A stretch of 64,000 nucleotides of DNA from positions 24,164 to 88,163 of the forward strand of contig NZ_KE384418.1 of the NCBI RefSeq assembly GCF_000425625.1, read 5' to 3'. The notes below the pieces were generated by a model. It saw only the letters and a list, made by a program, of their open reading frames with translations, was not told where the DNA came from and did no database searches. Of this stretch, positions 20,573 through 28,277 are shown piece by piece (within the stretch, counting starts at the first letter, position 1; each line of letters starts with the position of its first letter). The position numbers were made by a program, and so were the translations under genes. This DNA comes from Stutzerimonas azotifigens DSM 17556 (GTDB lineage: Bacteria; Pseudomonadota; Gammaproteobacteria; Pseudomonadales; Pseudomonadaceae).

Positions 20573-21572
20573 TGTCTCCCTCTCCCTCCGGGAGAGGGCC
20601 GGGCTGGCTGGCGCGTTGCTCGCTCCCTCATCCGGCCCTGCGGGCCACCTTCTCCCGGGGGGAGAAGGGAAAAGCGGCGCTGCCTGTGGCCATGGCGCCC
20701 GCCTGTAGGAGCGGGCTCTGCCCGCGACCGTTGCACCATCCACGCAACGACGCCAAACCAATCCTCTCGCCCTCCGGGAGAGGGCGGGGTGAGGGCTGGT
20801 TGGCACGTTGCTCTCTCCCTCATCCGGCCCTGCGGGCCACCTTCTCCCGGAGGGAGAAGGGAAAAGCGGCGCTGCCGTGGCCATGGCGCCCGCCTGTAGG
20901 AGCGGGCTCTGCCCGCGACCGTTGCACCATCCACGCAACGACGCCAAATCAATCCCTCTCGCCCTCCGGGAGAGGGCCGGGGCGAGGACTGGCTGGCGCG
21001 TTGCTCACTCCCTCATCCGGCCCTGCGGGCCACCTTCTCCCGGGGGGGAGAAGGGAAAAGCGGCGCTGCCTGTGGCCATGGCGCCCGCCTGTAGGAGCGG
21101 GCTCTGCCCGCGACCGTTGCACCATCCACGCAACGACGCCAAATCAATCCCTCTCGCCCTCCGGGAGAGGGCGGGGTGAGGGCTGGTTGGCACGTTGCTC
21201 TCTCCCTCATCCGGCCCTGCAGGCCACCTTCTCCCGGAGGGAGAAGGGAAAAGCGCGGGCTCTGCCCGCGACCGTTGCACCATCCACGCAACGACGCCAA
21301 ATCAATCCCTCTCGCCCTCCGGGAGAGGGCGGGGTGAGGGCTGGTTGGCACGTTGCTCTCTCCCTCATCCGGCCCTGCAGGCCACCTTCTCCCGGAGGGA
21401 GAAGGGAAAAGCGCGGGCTCTGCCCGCGACCGTTGCACCATCCACGCAACGACGCCAAACCAATCCCTCTCGCCCTCCGGGAGAGGGCGGGGTGAGGGCT
21501 GGTGGGCCCGCAACTCGCTCCCTCATCCGGCCCTGCGGGCCACCTTCTCCCGGAGGGAAGGGAAAAGCGCGA
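20573..21572. repeat. Tandem array of a composite REP-rich repeat (six copies)
   Basis: Six copies of the family A block begin at 20625, 20817, 21010, 21204, 21362 and 21520. The intervals are 192, 193, 194, 158 and 158 bp. Each full unit contains, in order: a CCCTCCGGGAGAGGGC hairpin, the CCTCATCCGGCCCTGCGG block, a TTCTCCCGGAGGGAGAAG hairpin, a REP hairpin (GTAGGAGCGGGCTCTGCCC) and a shared ACCATCCACGCAACGACG spacer. The 158-bp units lack about 35 bp between two AGCGG direct repeats, which suggests slippage or recombination. Long open frames on both strands here are a by-product of the period and composition, not genes. Confidence 0.93.
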
Positions 21573-21574
21573 CC

Positions 21575-21676
21575 GTGCAGCTGTCCCTGCACTCTGCCCC
21601 GGCGCACCACGCCATCGTCGAACTGGCCGGGCGGGTGCCGAAGCTCGACGTCGTCACCCAGAACGTCATGGGAGCG
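21575..21676 (+). pseudogene. Remnant of a SIR2-family (sirtuin) gene
   Basis: A short in-frame stretch reads APAHHAIVELAGRVPKLD followed by VVTQNVMG. This resembles the sirtuin segment that ends in the NAD-binding TQNVDG motif (with the catalytic His usually later); here D is replaced by M. Nothing sirtuin-like remains on either side: the array abuts its 5' edge and the ohrR promoter follows. I read it as a truncated relic; the family assignment is by eye. Confidence 0.55.
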
Positions 21677-21754
21677 GCCTTGGTCGCGGCGGCAAGTCCG
21701 CTGGTACAACGACGGTCGGCGCGCTACCGTACCGCCGTGTTCCGGAGGGCGATG

Positions 21755-22204
21755 ATGGCCAACGACGATTCCTGCAATGAGCTGCTGCTCGACAGCCAGC
21801 TGTGCTTCGCGCTGCATTCCACCAGCCTGGCCATGACCAAGGTCTACAAGCCGTTGCTGCAGGCAGTCGGCCTCACCTACCCGCAATACCTGGCCATGCT
21901 GGTGCTCTGGGAGCGCGACGGCCTCACCGTCGGCGAGCTCAGCCGGCGGCTGCTCACCGACCCCGGGTCGGTCACCCCGCTGCTCAAGCGCCTGGAGGGG
22001 GAGGGGCTGATCGCCCGCCGCCGCAGCACCGTCGACGAGCGCGTGGTGGAGCTGCACCTGACCGACGCCGGCCGCGCCCTGCGCCAGCAGGCCGAGGGCT
22101 TCCCGCAGTGCATCCTCACCGCCAGCGGAATGTCCGGCGAGGCGCTGAGCAGCCTGCGCGATCAACTGGTGGCGCTGCGCAAGCAGCTGCAGACGGTGGT
22201 CTGA
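21755..22204 (+). CDS. ohrR: OhrR-type MarR-family organic peroxide sensor
   Basis: A 149-residue winged-helix repressor. The start LLLDSQLCFALHSTSLAMTK and GLTYPQYLAMLVLWE identify OhrR; Cys17 in DSQLCFAL is the peroxide-reactive cysteine of the family. DNA-binding and wing segments are LSRRLLTDPGSVTPLLKRLE and IARRRSTVDERVV. Two ATGs overlap at 21752/21755; I chose the second because GGAGG at 21743 is then correctly spaced. OhrR normally represses a neighbouring ohr peroxidase gene, but none is in the window. It may act elsewhere or regulate the adjacent MFS gene. Confidence 0.88.
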   Translation: MANDDSCNELLLDSQLCFALHSTSLAMTKVYKPLLQAVGLTYPQYLAMLVLWERDGLTVGELSRRLLTDPGSVTPLLKRLEGEGLIARRRSTVDERVVELHLTDAGRALRQQAEGFPQCILTASGMSGEALSSLRDQLVALRKQLQTVV

Positions 22205-22214
22205 CCGCCTGAAC

Positions 22215-22257
22215 GACAGCGCCCGGCTGCAGCGGAGCCCTGCGGCCGGGCGCTGTC
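22215..22257. terminator. Strong hairpin between convergent genes
   Basis: GACAGCGCCCGGC (22215-22227) pairs perfectly with GCCGGGCGCTGTC (22245-22257), a 13-bp stem with a 17-base loop that is partly self-paired. It lies between the 3' ends of ohrR and the small periplasmic protein gene, as expected for a bidirectional terminator. Confidence 0.7.
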
Positions 22258-22266
22258 TGTCCGGGC

Positions 22267-22506
22267 TCAGGACTCCAGCAGGCCCAGGGCTTCGTTGAGC
22301 TTTTCCAGCGACTCGGCGTGATCCCCCGATTTATGCAGCTCCTCGCCTTCGGCGCGCAGTGACTTGACGCGCTCGAGGAGCGCCGGGTCGGCAGGCGGAT
22401 TGGCTTGCAGCTGCTCGTCGATCTTGGCCATTTCCTGAGGGCAATGCATGGCCCAGAGCGGGGTGGACAGCAGGGTGGCAGCGGTCAGTAGCAGTAGGCG
22501 GCGCAT
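22267..22506 (-). CDS. Small periplasmic protein (79 aa)
   Basis: A 79-residue precursor with a clear signal peptide (MRRLLLLTAATLLSTPLWA) and a mature, highly charged helical part (EMAKIDEQLQANPPADPALLERVKSL, then EELHKSGDHAESLEKLNEALGLL). The C-terminal half resembles a single tetratricopeptide-like helical hairpin. The start ATG 22506 is backed by AGAGGAG. It is followed by a strong hairpin and is probably the last or a lone gene of a minus-strand group with YqaA, GNAT and LysR. Small proteins of this type are common in Pseudomonas; the function is unknown. Confidence 0.75.
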   Translation of the reverse strand: MRRLLLLTAATLLSTPLWAMHCPQEMAKIDEQLQANPPADPALLERVKSLRAEGEELHKSGDHAESLEKLNEALGLLES

Positions 22507-22568
22507 GACGCATCTCCTCTGTAGGGGCAGGGCAAGTATAGAAGCGCTCCGCGAACCCGCCCGCCGCG

Positions 22569-23006
22569 CTAGCGGCCCGCGCCCATCCAGCCCAGCACCA
22601 GGCCCGCCAGCACCAGGTAGCGCCCGCCCTTGGCCAGCGCGACCAGCAGCAGGAAGCGCCACCAGGGCTCGCGCATCACGCCCGCCACCAGCGTCAGCGC
22701 ATCGCCGACCAGCGGCGCCCAGCTGAACAGCAGCGACCAGCGCCCGAAGCGGCCGTACAGACGCTGCGCCCGCTCCAGATTGCGCTCGCTCACCGGAAAC
22801 CAGCGCCTGCCGCGATACCGCTCGATTCCCCGGCCGATCGCCCAGTTCACCCAGGCGCCCAGCGTATTGCCGACGGTGGCCACCAGCAGCAACAGCCACA
22901 CGGCATGCCGTTCGCCCAGCAGAAGGGCTGCCAGCACCGCCTCGGACTGGGCCGGAAGCAGCGTGGCGGCGAGGAAGGCGGAGGCGAAGAGGGTGAGCAG
23001 GGGCAA
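22569..23006 (-). CDS. YqaA family (DedA-like) membrane protein
   Basis: A protein of about 145 residues with four or five hydrophobic segments. LPLLTLFASAFLAATLLPAQSEAVLAALL, VATVGNTLGAWVNWAIGRG and LFSWAPLVGDALTLVAGVM match the YqaA/DedA (SNARE-associated) group, thought to act in membrane lipid homeostasis or proton-linked flipping. The start is uncertain: no ATG or GTG fits, so a TTG at 23006 or a CTG at 23018 must be used. It begins within about 10 bp of the GNAT stop and is probably translationally coupled to it. Confidence 0.82.
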   Translation of the reverse strand: MPLLTLFASAFLAATLLPAQSEAVLAALLLGERHAVWLLLLVATVGNTLGAWVNWAIGRGIERYRGRRWFPVSERNLERAQRLYGRFGRWSLLFSWAPLVGDALTLVAGVMREPWWRFLLLVALAKGGRYLVLAGLVLGWMGAGR

Positions 23007-23014
23007 GCGCGGGA

Positions 23015-23512
23015 TCAGCCGCCCGCCAGCGGCGGCAGCAGCCTGGCGAAGAACAGCTCGTCCACGTAGACCTCGTCCCCGGCCCGCTTGTAGGCCGCGC
23101 GCAGGGTGCCTTCGTGCTCGAAGCCGAGCTTGCGGTAGAAGGCCTGGGCGCGGTGGTTGTCGGCCTCGACCATCAGCTCGACGCGCAGCACGCCGTCGGC
23201 CCTCAGCCGCTCGATCACCGTCTCGACCATCTCGCGGGCGAAGCCGCTGCCGTGCCGCTCGGGCGACACCGCCAGCGTGGCCAGGTAGCCGACGTGCGCG
23301 GCGCGGCCGGCGTGGCGCGAGGTGCGGTAGAAGCCCTGCACGCGGCCGTCCTGTTCCACCACCTGGAATCGGCGGGTCGCCAGCAGGTTGGCGTAGTGCG
23401 GGCGGAAGTCCTCGGGCGGCATGGGATCGAGACCGAGGAAGGGCACCACCTCTTCGTGCATGTAGAGGGCGTAGACCGCGTCGAAGTCGTCCCAGGTGGC
23501 GAGTCTGTGCAT
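23015..23512 (-). CDS. GNAT family N-acetyltransferase
   Basis: A 165-residue acetyltransferase of the Gcn5-related fold. The acetyl-CoA binding region is LAVSPERHGSGFAREMVETV, followed by VELMVEADNHRAQAFYRKLGFEHEG, close to RimJ/PhnO-like enzymes acting on small molecules or protein N-termini. I chose ATG 23512 (MHRLATWDDFDAVYALY), which matches the family start; the frame runs further upstream without similarity. It shares a probable transcript with the YqaA gene downstream. The substrate is unknown. Confidence 0.87.
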   Translation of the reverse strand: MHRLATWDDFDAVYALYMHEEVVPFLGLDPMPPEDFRPHYANLLATRRFQVVEQDGRVQGFYRTSRHAGRAAHVGYLATLAVSPERHGSGFAREMVETVIERLRADGVLRVELMVEADNHRAQAFYRKLGFEHEGTLRAAYKRAGDEVYVDELFFARLLPPLAGG

Positions 23513-23556
23513 GGTCCTTCCTGCAGCGGTGAGGCGACGTGCCGAATGCCGGCACG

Positions 23557-24516
23557 CTAACCGGGCGGGAGGTCGCTTGCCAAGGCCTGGCTTTCGCTCG
23601 AGCCCGGTTCGAAGACCACCCGGTCGCCCTCCAGGTGCGCGCCGAGGAACTCCAGCAGGCAGCGCACCGCCGGCATCAGCGCGCGGCGCGGCGGGTACAT
23701 GGCGTGGACGATTCCCGGCGGCAGGGCCCAGCCGGGCAGGGCCTCGACCAGCGCGCCACGCTGGCGCTCGGCGTGGCACAGGTAGTCGGGCAGCATGCCC
23801 GCGCCGATGCCCTCGGTGATGGCGAGCTTCAGCGCGGCCAGGTCGTCGGCGACGTAGCGCGGCCGGTGCAGGAAGGTGAAGGGCTCGCCGTCCGGCCCGA
23901 TCAGCTCGAGGCGGGCCTGCCCGGCGCTGGCGGACATGGCCACCGTATCCAGCCGCGCCAGGTCGGCGGGCGCGAGCACCGGGCCCTGGCGCGCCAGCTG
24001 TTCGGCGCTAACCACCAGCAGGCCGCGGCTGACGCCGAAATGCTTGGCCGCGAGCGTCGGGCTGTTCTCGATCGCCGGGCGCACGCGCAAGGCGATGTCG
24101 ATGCCTTCCTCCAGCGGATCGACCGGACGGTTGAGCACCCGCATGTCCACGTTCACTTCGGGGAAACGCTGCATGAAGCGCGGCAGCAGCGGGCCGATGG
24201 TGCTCTGCGCCAGCGTCACCGGGCAGGTGATGCGCACGGTGCCGCGCGGCTCGGTGCGCACCTGGGCCATGGCCTCGCCGGCGGCCTGCGCGGCGTCGCG
24301 CACCGCCACGCAATGGCGCAGGTAGAGCTCGCCGGCGGACGTCAGCGAAAGGCGCCGGGTGCTGCGCTGCAGCAGTTGCACGCCGAGGGCCGCCTCCAGT
24401 TGCGCGACGCGGTGCGACAGCCGGGACTTGGGCAGGCCCAGCGCGACGGCCGCGGCGGTGAAGCTGCTGCGCTCGGCGACTTCGGCAAAGAACACCAGGT
24501 CGTTGAGGTTCTGCAT
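23557..24516 (-). CDS. LysR-family regulator divergent from azoR
   Basis: A LysR-type regulator of about 319 residues. The winged HTH is at the N-terminus (LNDLVFFAEVAERSSFTAAAVALGLPKSRLSHRVAQLEAALG), followed by an effector domain with the RGTVRITCPVTLAQ segment typical of the group that controls nearby reductases. The start is ATG 24516 or ATG 24528 (four residues longer); neither has a strong ribosome site. It faces azoR across about 125 bp, so it most likely controls that gene, responding to quinones or azo compounds. The effector is not deducible. Confidence 0.9.
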   Translation of the reverse strand: MQNLNDLVFFAEVAERSSFTAAAVALGLPKSRLSHRVAQLEAALGVQLLQRSTRRLSLTSAGELYLRHCVAVRDAAQAAGEAMAQVRTEPRGTVRITCPVTLAQSTIGPLLPRFMQRFPEVNVDMRVLNRPVDPLEEGIDIALRVRPAIENSPTLAAKHFGVSRGLLVVSAEQLARQGPVLAPADLARLDTVAMSASAGQARLELIGPDGEPFTFLHRPRYVADDLAALKLAITEGIGAGMLPDYLCHAERQRGALVEALPGWALPPGIVHAMYPPRRALMPAVRCLLEFLGAHLEGDRVVFEPGSSESQALASDLPPG

Positions 24517-24642
24517 CGGATTGTTCATTAATTCGGACAATGTGGCGCATTTTGCCGACTTATCAGCTTTTTTCCATGCCACTAGGATGCGTCCCCATCT
24601 CGGCCGTACCGGCCGTCAGCCAACGACTCGCGAGGGACCTCC

Positions 24643-25266
24643 ATGAAACTGCTGCATATCGATTCGAGCATCCTCGGCGCCAACTCGGTGTCCCGCCAGC
24701 TCACCGCCGAAGTGGTGGCCGAGTGGCAGCGTCGTCATCCGGGCACGGACGTCGAGTACCTCGACCTGGCCGCCGAGACGCCGGAACACTTCGGGATCGA
24801 CGCGCTGGGCGTGAAGATCGGCCAGCAGGGCGAGCCGAGCCAGGCGCAGCGCCGGCAGAACGAACTGTCCGAGCGCCTGCTGACCCAGTTCCTGGCGGCC
24901 GACGTGCTGGTCATCGGCGTGCCGCTCTACAACTTCGGCGTGCCCAGCCAGCTGAAGGTGTGGATCGACCGCCTGGCGCAGCCGGGGCGGACCTTCTCCT
25001 ACACCGCCAACGGCCCGGTCGGGCTGGCCGGCGACAAGACGCTGATCGTGGTCTCGAGCCGCGGCGGGATGTACCCGGAAGGCGGTGCGCTGGTGCCCCA
25101 GGAGCGCACCTTCATGCGGCAGATGTTCGGCTTCATGGGCATCACCGACGTGCGCTTCGTGCGTGCCGACGGCCTGTCCATGGGCGACGGCGCCCGCGAA
25201 GCGGCCTTCGCCCAGGCTCGGCGGGACATCCAGGCCGCACTGGCCGAGCCGGTGGCGGTCGCCTGA
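24643..25266 (+). CDS. azoR: FMN-dependent NADH azoreductase / quinone reductase
   Basis: A 207-residue flavodoxin-fold enzyme that reduces azo bonds and quinones by two-electron transfer from NADH. The start MKLLHIDSSILGANSVSRQL, the PLYNFGVPSQLKVWIDRLAQPGRTF block and VVSSRGGMY are diagnostic of AzoR. The length matches the family (about 200). ATG 24643 has GAGGGACC upstream. It is divergent from a LysR regulator. Physiologically it probably protects against quinones and other electrophiles. Confidence 0.95.
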   Translation: MKLLHIDSSILGANSVSRQLTAEVVAEWQRRHPGTDVEYLDLAAETPEHFGIDALGVKIGQQGEPSQAQRRQNELSERLLTQFLAADVLVIGVPLYNFGVPSQLKVWIDRLAQPGRTFSYTANGPVGLAGDKTLIVVSSRGGMYPEGGALVPQERTFMRQMFGFMGITDVRFVRADGLSMGDGAREAAFAQARRDIQAALAEPVAVA

Positions 25267-25282
25267 CGGATCGGGGCGCTTT

Positions 25283-25334
25283 CCCTCATCCGGCCCTGCG
25301 GCCCACCTTCTCCCGCGGGGAGAAGGGAAAAGCG
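25283..25334 (+). repeat. Intergenic repeat, family A, single copy
   Basis: CCCTCATCCGGCCCTGCGG, then CACCTTCTCCCGCGGGGAG and AAGGGAAAAGCG, sitting 17 bp after azoR. Confidence 0.8.
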
Positions 25335-25425
25335 GGTGCTGCCCGAGGCTTCGGCGTCCACCTACGGGAGCCGGGCGACTCGGTGCCGGTCGTCGGCCGG
25401 GGAGCATGCCCGCGACCAGGGCCGG

Positions 25426-25577
25426 CATTAACAGGCTTTTGAAAAACGTCGGCGAGGTAGGCAGCGCAAGGCAAAAACAGGCGAAAAAGCGCAGTTTACG
25501 AGTTGTAAATGAGCATTTTGAGCCTGTTTTTAACGCCGCGATGGCAACGCAGGTAGTTTTTCAACAGCCTGCTAATG
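25426..25577. mobile_element. MITE-like fold-back element, copy 1
   Basis: About 150 bp with 22-bp terminal inverted repeats: left CATTAACAGGCTTTTGAAAA, and right, read inward on the other strand, CATTAGCAGGCTGTTGAAAA (two mismatches). An inner inverted pair AAAAACAGGC...GCCTGTTTTT makes the whole unit fold back. It contains no ORF. A diverged copy lies at 46091. The A/T-richer centre (GCGCAGTTTACGAG, GTAAATGAGCATTTT) differs sharply from the surrounding DNA. Confidence 0.78.
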
Positions 25578-25614
25578 TCCTCTCTCCCTCCGGGAGAGGG
25601 CTAGGGTGAGGGAG
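25578..25614 (+). repeat. Intergenic hairpin repeat (CTCCGGGAG type)
   Basis: CTCTCCCTCCGGGAGAGGGC followed by TAGGGTGAGGGAG. This is the same module that opens each unit of the array at 20.6 kb. It immediately follows MITE copy 1. Confidence 0.65.
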
Positions 25615-25674
25615 GGCGCCAGCCCCGCTGACAGGCTGTTCGTCACCGTTCAATTCATCGACCGGAGAACCGAC

Positions 25675-26391
25675 ATGCTCGAACTTCGCAAGGCCGCCGA
25701 GCGCGGCGTGGCCGACCATGGGTGGCTGCAATCGCGGCACACCTTCTCCTTCGCCAATTACTACGACCCGAAGCATGTCGGTTTCTCCGACCTGCTGGTG
25801 ATCAACGACGACCGCGTCGCCGCCGGCCAGGGCTTCGGGCGCCACTCGCACCGGGACATGGAAATCTTCTCCTACGTGCTCGAAGGCGCGCTGGAGCACA
25901 AGGACAGCCTCGGCACCGGCTCGGTGATCCGCCCCGGCGACGTACAGTTGATGAGCGCCGGCACCGGCGTGTCGCACAGCGAATTCAACGCCTCCCAGAG
26001 CGAGCCGGTGCACTTCCTGCAGATATGGATCATGCCGGCGCAGCAGGGCGTCGCGCCGCGCTACCAGCAGGAGCGCTTCGCCGAGGCGGACAAGCGCGGG
26101 CGTCTGCGCCTGATCCTCTCCCCGGACGGCGCCGAGGATTCGCTGCAGGTCGGCCAGGACGCACGGGTGTACGCCGGCCTGTTCGACGGCGGCGAGCAGG
26201 CGAGCCTGGCTCTCGAAGGCCAGCGCCACGCCTACGTGCACCTGGCGCGCGGCCGGCTGAGCGTGAACGGCCAGCGCATGGAGGCGGGCGACGGGCTGAA
26301 GGTGCGCAACGCCGAGCGCCTCGAGCTGACCGAGGGCGAGCAGGCCGAGGTGCTGGTGTTCGACCTGCGTCCGCACGAGCTGCCGCGCTAG
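25675..26391 (+). CDS. Pirin family protein (YhaK-like bicupin)
   Basis: A 238-residue bicupin. The N-terminal domain has SRHTFSFANYYDPKHVGFSDL, GFGRHSHRDMEIFSYVL and VSHSEFN, whose His and Glu residues bind a metal in pirins. Family members act as quercetin dioxygenases or redox sensors; the physiological role is usually unknown. I chose ATG 25675 (MLELRKAAERG) with GGAG upstream; the open frame extends 69 bp further without support. The gene follows the azoR-MITE region, and a shared response to quinones is possible but unproven. Confidence 0.92.
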   Translation: MLELRKAAERGVADHGWLQSRHTFSFANYYDPKHVGFSDLLVINDDRVAAGQGFGRHSHRDMEIFSYVLEGALEHKDSLGTGSVIRPGDVQLMSAGTGVSHSEFNASQSEPVHFLQIWIMPAQQGVAPRYQQERFAEADKRGRLRLILSPDGAEDSLQVGQDARVYAGLFDGGEQASLALEGQRHAYVHLARGRLSVNGQRMEAGDGLKVRNAERLELTEGEQAEVLVFDLRPHELPR

Positions 26392-26488
26392 CGACCTTTA
26401 CACGGCTTTACACCCGACTGACGGCACTTTGCATTGGGCGATGGGACACTGCGCCTGCATCGCTCGATGTTCAGCAGGAGTCAACGAG

Positions 26489-27010
26489 ATGAACGCGCGT
26501 TGGATGAAATCCGCAGGTGTGGGCCTGCTTGCCCTTGCCCTGTCCGCCCAGAGCCTGGCGGGCCCCGGTCCTGGTCCTGGTCCGGGCCACCGCGGGCCGG
26601 ATCATGGCCCCCGGCATGACTACGGCCGCTGGGGGCCCGGGCCGGGCGGTCCCGGTCGTCATGGTCTGCCCAGCTATGCGCGGGAACTGTGGATCGGCAG
26701 CATGCTGTACTTCGTCGCTGCGGGTACCTATTACCTGTGGAATTCCAACCAACAGCGCTACGAAGTAGTGTCTCCACCACCCGCGGTACAAGGCAACGCG
26801 GTGGTGAGCTACGAGGTGATCGCCTACCCGGCGCAAGGCCAGAGCGTCGAGCAGCAGGGGCGGGACCGGTATGAGTGCCATAGCTGGGCCGTCGGTCAGA
26901 GCGGCTTCGACCCCGCGACCGCGACTCGTCCGGTGGGCGCCGAAATGACCGATCGCTACCGGCGTGCACTGTCGGCCTGTCTGACCGGCCGCGGCTACAG
27001 CGTGAACTGA
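26489..27010 (+). CDS. Secreted Gly/Pro-rich protein, DUF6515-like
   Basis: A 173-residue precursor with a signal peptide (residues about 1-25, ending SLAGP), then a low-complexity GPGPGPGPGHRGPDHGP tract rich in Gly, Pro and His. A hydrophobic segment (IGSMLYFVAAGTYYLW) and a C-terminal domain with DRYECHSWAVGQSGFDPATA follow. The YECHxWA...GFDP pattern resembles small Pseudomonas envelope proteins classed as DUF6515. The start ATG 26489 has AGGAG correctly spaced. The His-rich tract could bind metal, which is only an inference. Confidence 0.8.
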   Translation: MNARWMKSAGVGLLALALSAQSLAGPGPGPGPGHRGPDHGPRHDYGRWGPGPGGPGRHGLPSYARELWIGSMLYFVAAGTYYLWNSNQQRYEVVSPPPAVQGNAVVSYEVIAYPAQGQSVEQQGRDRYECHSWAVGQSGFDPATATRPVGAEMTDRYRRALSACLTGRGYSVN

Positions 27011-27161
27011 ACGCCGCCTTGGCCTATGACGACGCGCGTCCGGGGCCTGGCCCCGGGCACGTTACCGTTGCTGTACGGCAAAAATTACGCACCACTGTAC
27101 CGGGCACCGACAGGCGCAATGGCGGCCTAATGGTCGGTCACTGATTGCCCGGATACCTGTC

Positions 27162-28043
27162 ATGTCGCCGAAGGATCTTTGCCTGGCCCTGGTGGTGATC
27201 GTCGCCTGGGGACTGAACTTCGTGGTCATCAAGGTGGGGCTGCAAGGGCTGCCGCCGATGCTGCTCGGCGCGCTGCGCTTCGTGCTCGCGTCCATTCCGG
27301 CGGTGTTCTTCGTCAGCCGGCCGCAGATGCCGCTGCGCTGGCTGATCGCCTACGGCATGACCATCTCGGTCGGGCAGTTCGCCTTCCTCTTCCACGCCAT
27401 GTCGGTGGGCATGCCGGCGGGCCTGGCGTCGCTGGTACTGCAGTCGCAGGCCTTCTTCACCCTGATCCTCGCCGTGGCCTTCCTCGGCGAACGCTTCCGG
27501 CTATCGCACCTCGGCGGGCTGGTGGTGGCCGGTTGCGGGCTGGCGCTGATCGCCATGCAGAACAGCGACCACAGCATGACCCTGGCCGGCTTCTTCTTCA
27601 CCCTGTGCGCGGCCTCGATGTGGGCGCTGGGCAACGTCATCACCCGCAAGGTGGGCAAGGTCAACCTGATGGGGCTGGTGGTCTGGGGCAGCCTGGTGCC
27701 GCCGATCCCGTTCCTGCTGTTGTCGCTCTGGCTGGAAGGCCCGGAGACCATCGAGACCGCACTGCGCGGCATCCAGCTGGATTCGATCCTGGCGCTGGTC
27801 TACCTCGCGTTCGTCGCCACCATGCTCGGCTACGGCATCTGGAGCCGCCTGCTGTCGCGCTACCCGGCCAACCAGGTGGCGCCGTTCTCGCTGATGGTGC
27901 CGGTGGTGGGCATCAGCGCCTCGTCGGTGCTGCTGGGCGAGCGCCTGAGCCACCTGCAGATGGCCGGCGCGGCGCTGGTGATGTTCGGCCTGCTGGTCAA
28001 CGTCTACGGCGCGCGGCTATGGCAGCGGTTGCGGTTGGCGTGA
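27162..28043 (+). CDS. eamA: O-acetylserine/cysteine-type exporter EamA (DMT family)
   Basis: A 293-residue, ten-helix drug/metabolite transporter. It is close to E. coli EamA across the whole length: LVVIVAWGLNFVVIKVGL, FPAxFFV-like SIPAVFFVSRPQ, MPAGLASLVLQSQAFFT, YLAFVATMLGYGIW and APFSLMVPVVG. EamA exports O-acetylserine and cysteine-pathway metabolites across the inner membrane. ATG 27162 fits the family start. It is probably a single-gene unit. Since similarity is recalled rather than computed, another amino-acid exporter remains possible. Confidence 0.88.
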   Translation: MSPKDLCLALVVIVAWGLNFVVIKVGLQGLPPMLLGALRFVLASIPAVFFVSRPQMPLRWLIAYGMTISVGQFAFLFHAMSVGMPAGLASLVLQSQAFFTLILAVAFLGERFRLSHLGGLVVAGCGLALIAMQNSDHSMTLAGFFFTLCAASMWALGNVITRKVGKVNLMGLVVWGSLVPPIPFLLLSLWLEGPETIETALRGIQLDSILALVYLAFVATMLGYGIWSRLLSRYPANQVAPFSLMVPVVGISASSVLLGERLSHLQMAGAALVMFGLLVNVYGARLWQRLRLA

Positions 28044-28058
28044 TGGGCGCGCGTCCCT

Positions 28059-28120
28059 CGTAGGAGCGAGCTTGCTCGCGAAAGGGGCGACACTGGCGCG
28101 AGCGGCTGCTCGCGACCAGG
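28059..28120. repeat. REP-like hairpin pair, family C
   Basis: CGTAGGAGCGAGCTTGCTCG and an inverted GCGAGCGGCTGCTCGCGACC about 15 bp later, just after eamA. It is the same type as at 13498. Confidence 0.75.
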
Positions 28121-28173
28121 GGCGCTTTTCGTCTGCTGTGAGCGATGCCGCGGCAATCGGTGATCGAATGGCT

Positions 28174-28188
28174 GTTCGCTGATCGAAC
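28174..28188. promoter_or_regulatory. Putative PcaR operator upstream of pcaR
   Basis: GTTCGCTGATCGAAC is a near-perfect palindrome 89 bp before pcaR. It matches the reported 15-bp PcaR box (GTTCGATAATCGCAC, from memory) at 12 of 15 positions, so autoregulation is likely. Confidence 0.55.
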
Positions 28189-28277
28189 ACTTCTGTCAGT
28201 ATCGCGCTGCGCCGCGCGCCGGCGCGTGCGACCGTGAGCGCAACGATCCAATCCCTCGACATCCAGCTGGAGGCCCG

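Noticed and set aside
18913..21495. Very long plus- and minus-strand frames running through the repeat array.
   Set aside because: The period and GC content of the repeats keep frames open; the translations merely repeat the DNA units and start inside other genes.
20573..21572. Array considered as a CRISPR.
   Set aside because: Units are 158-194 bp and nearly identical throughout, with no short repeat/unique spacer alternation and no cas genes.
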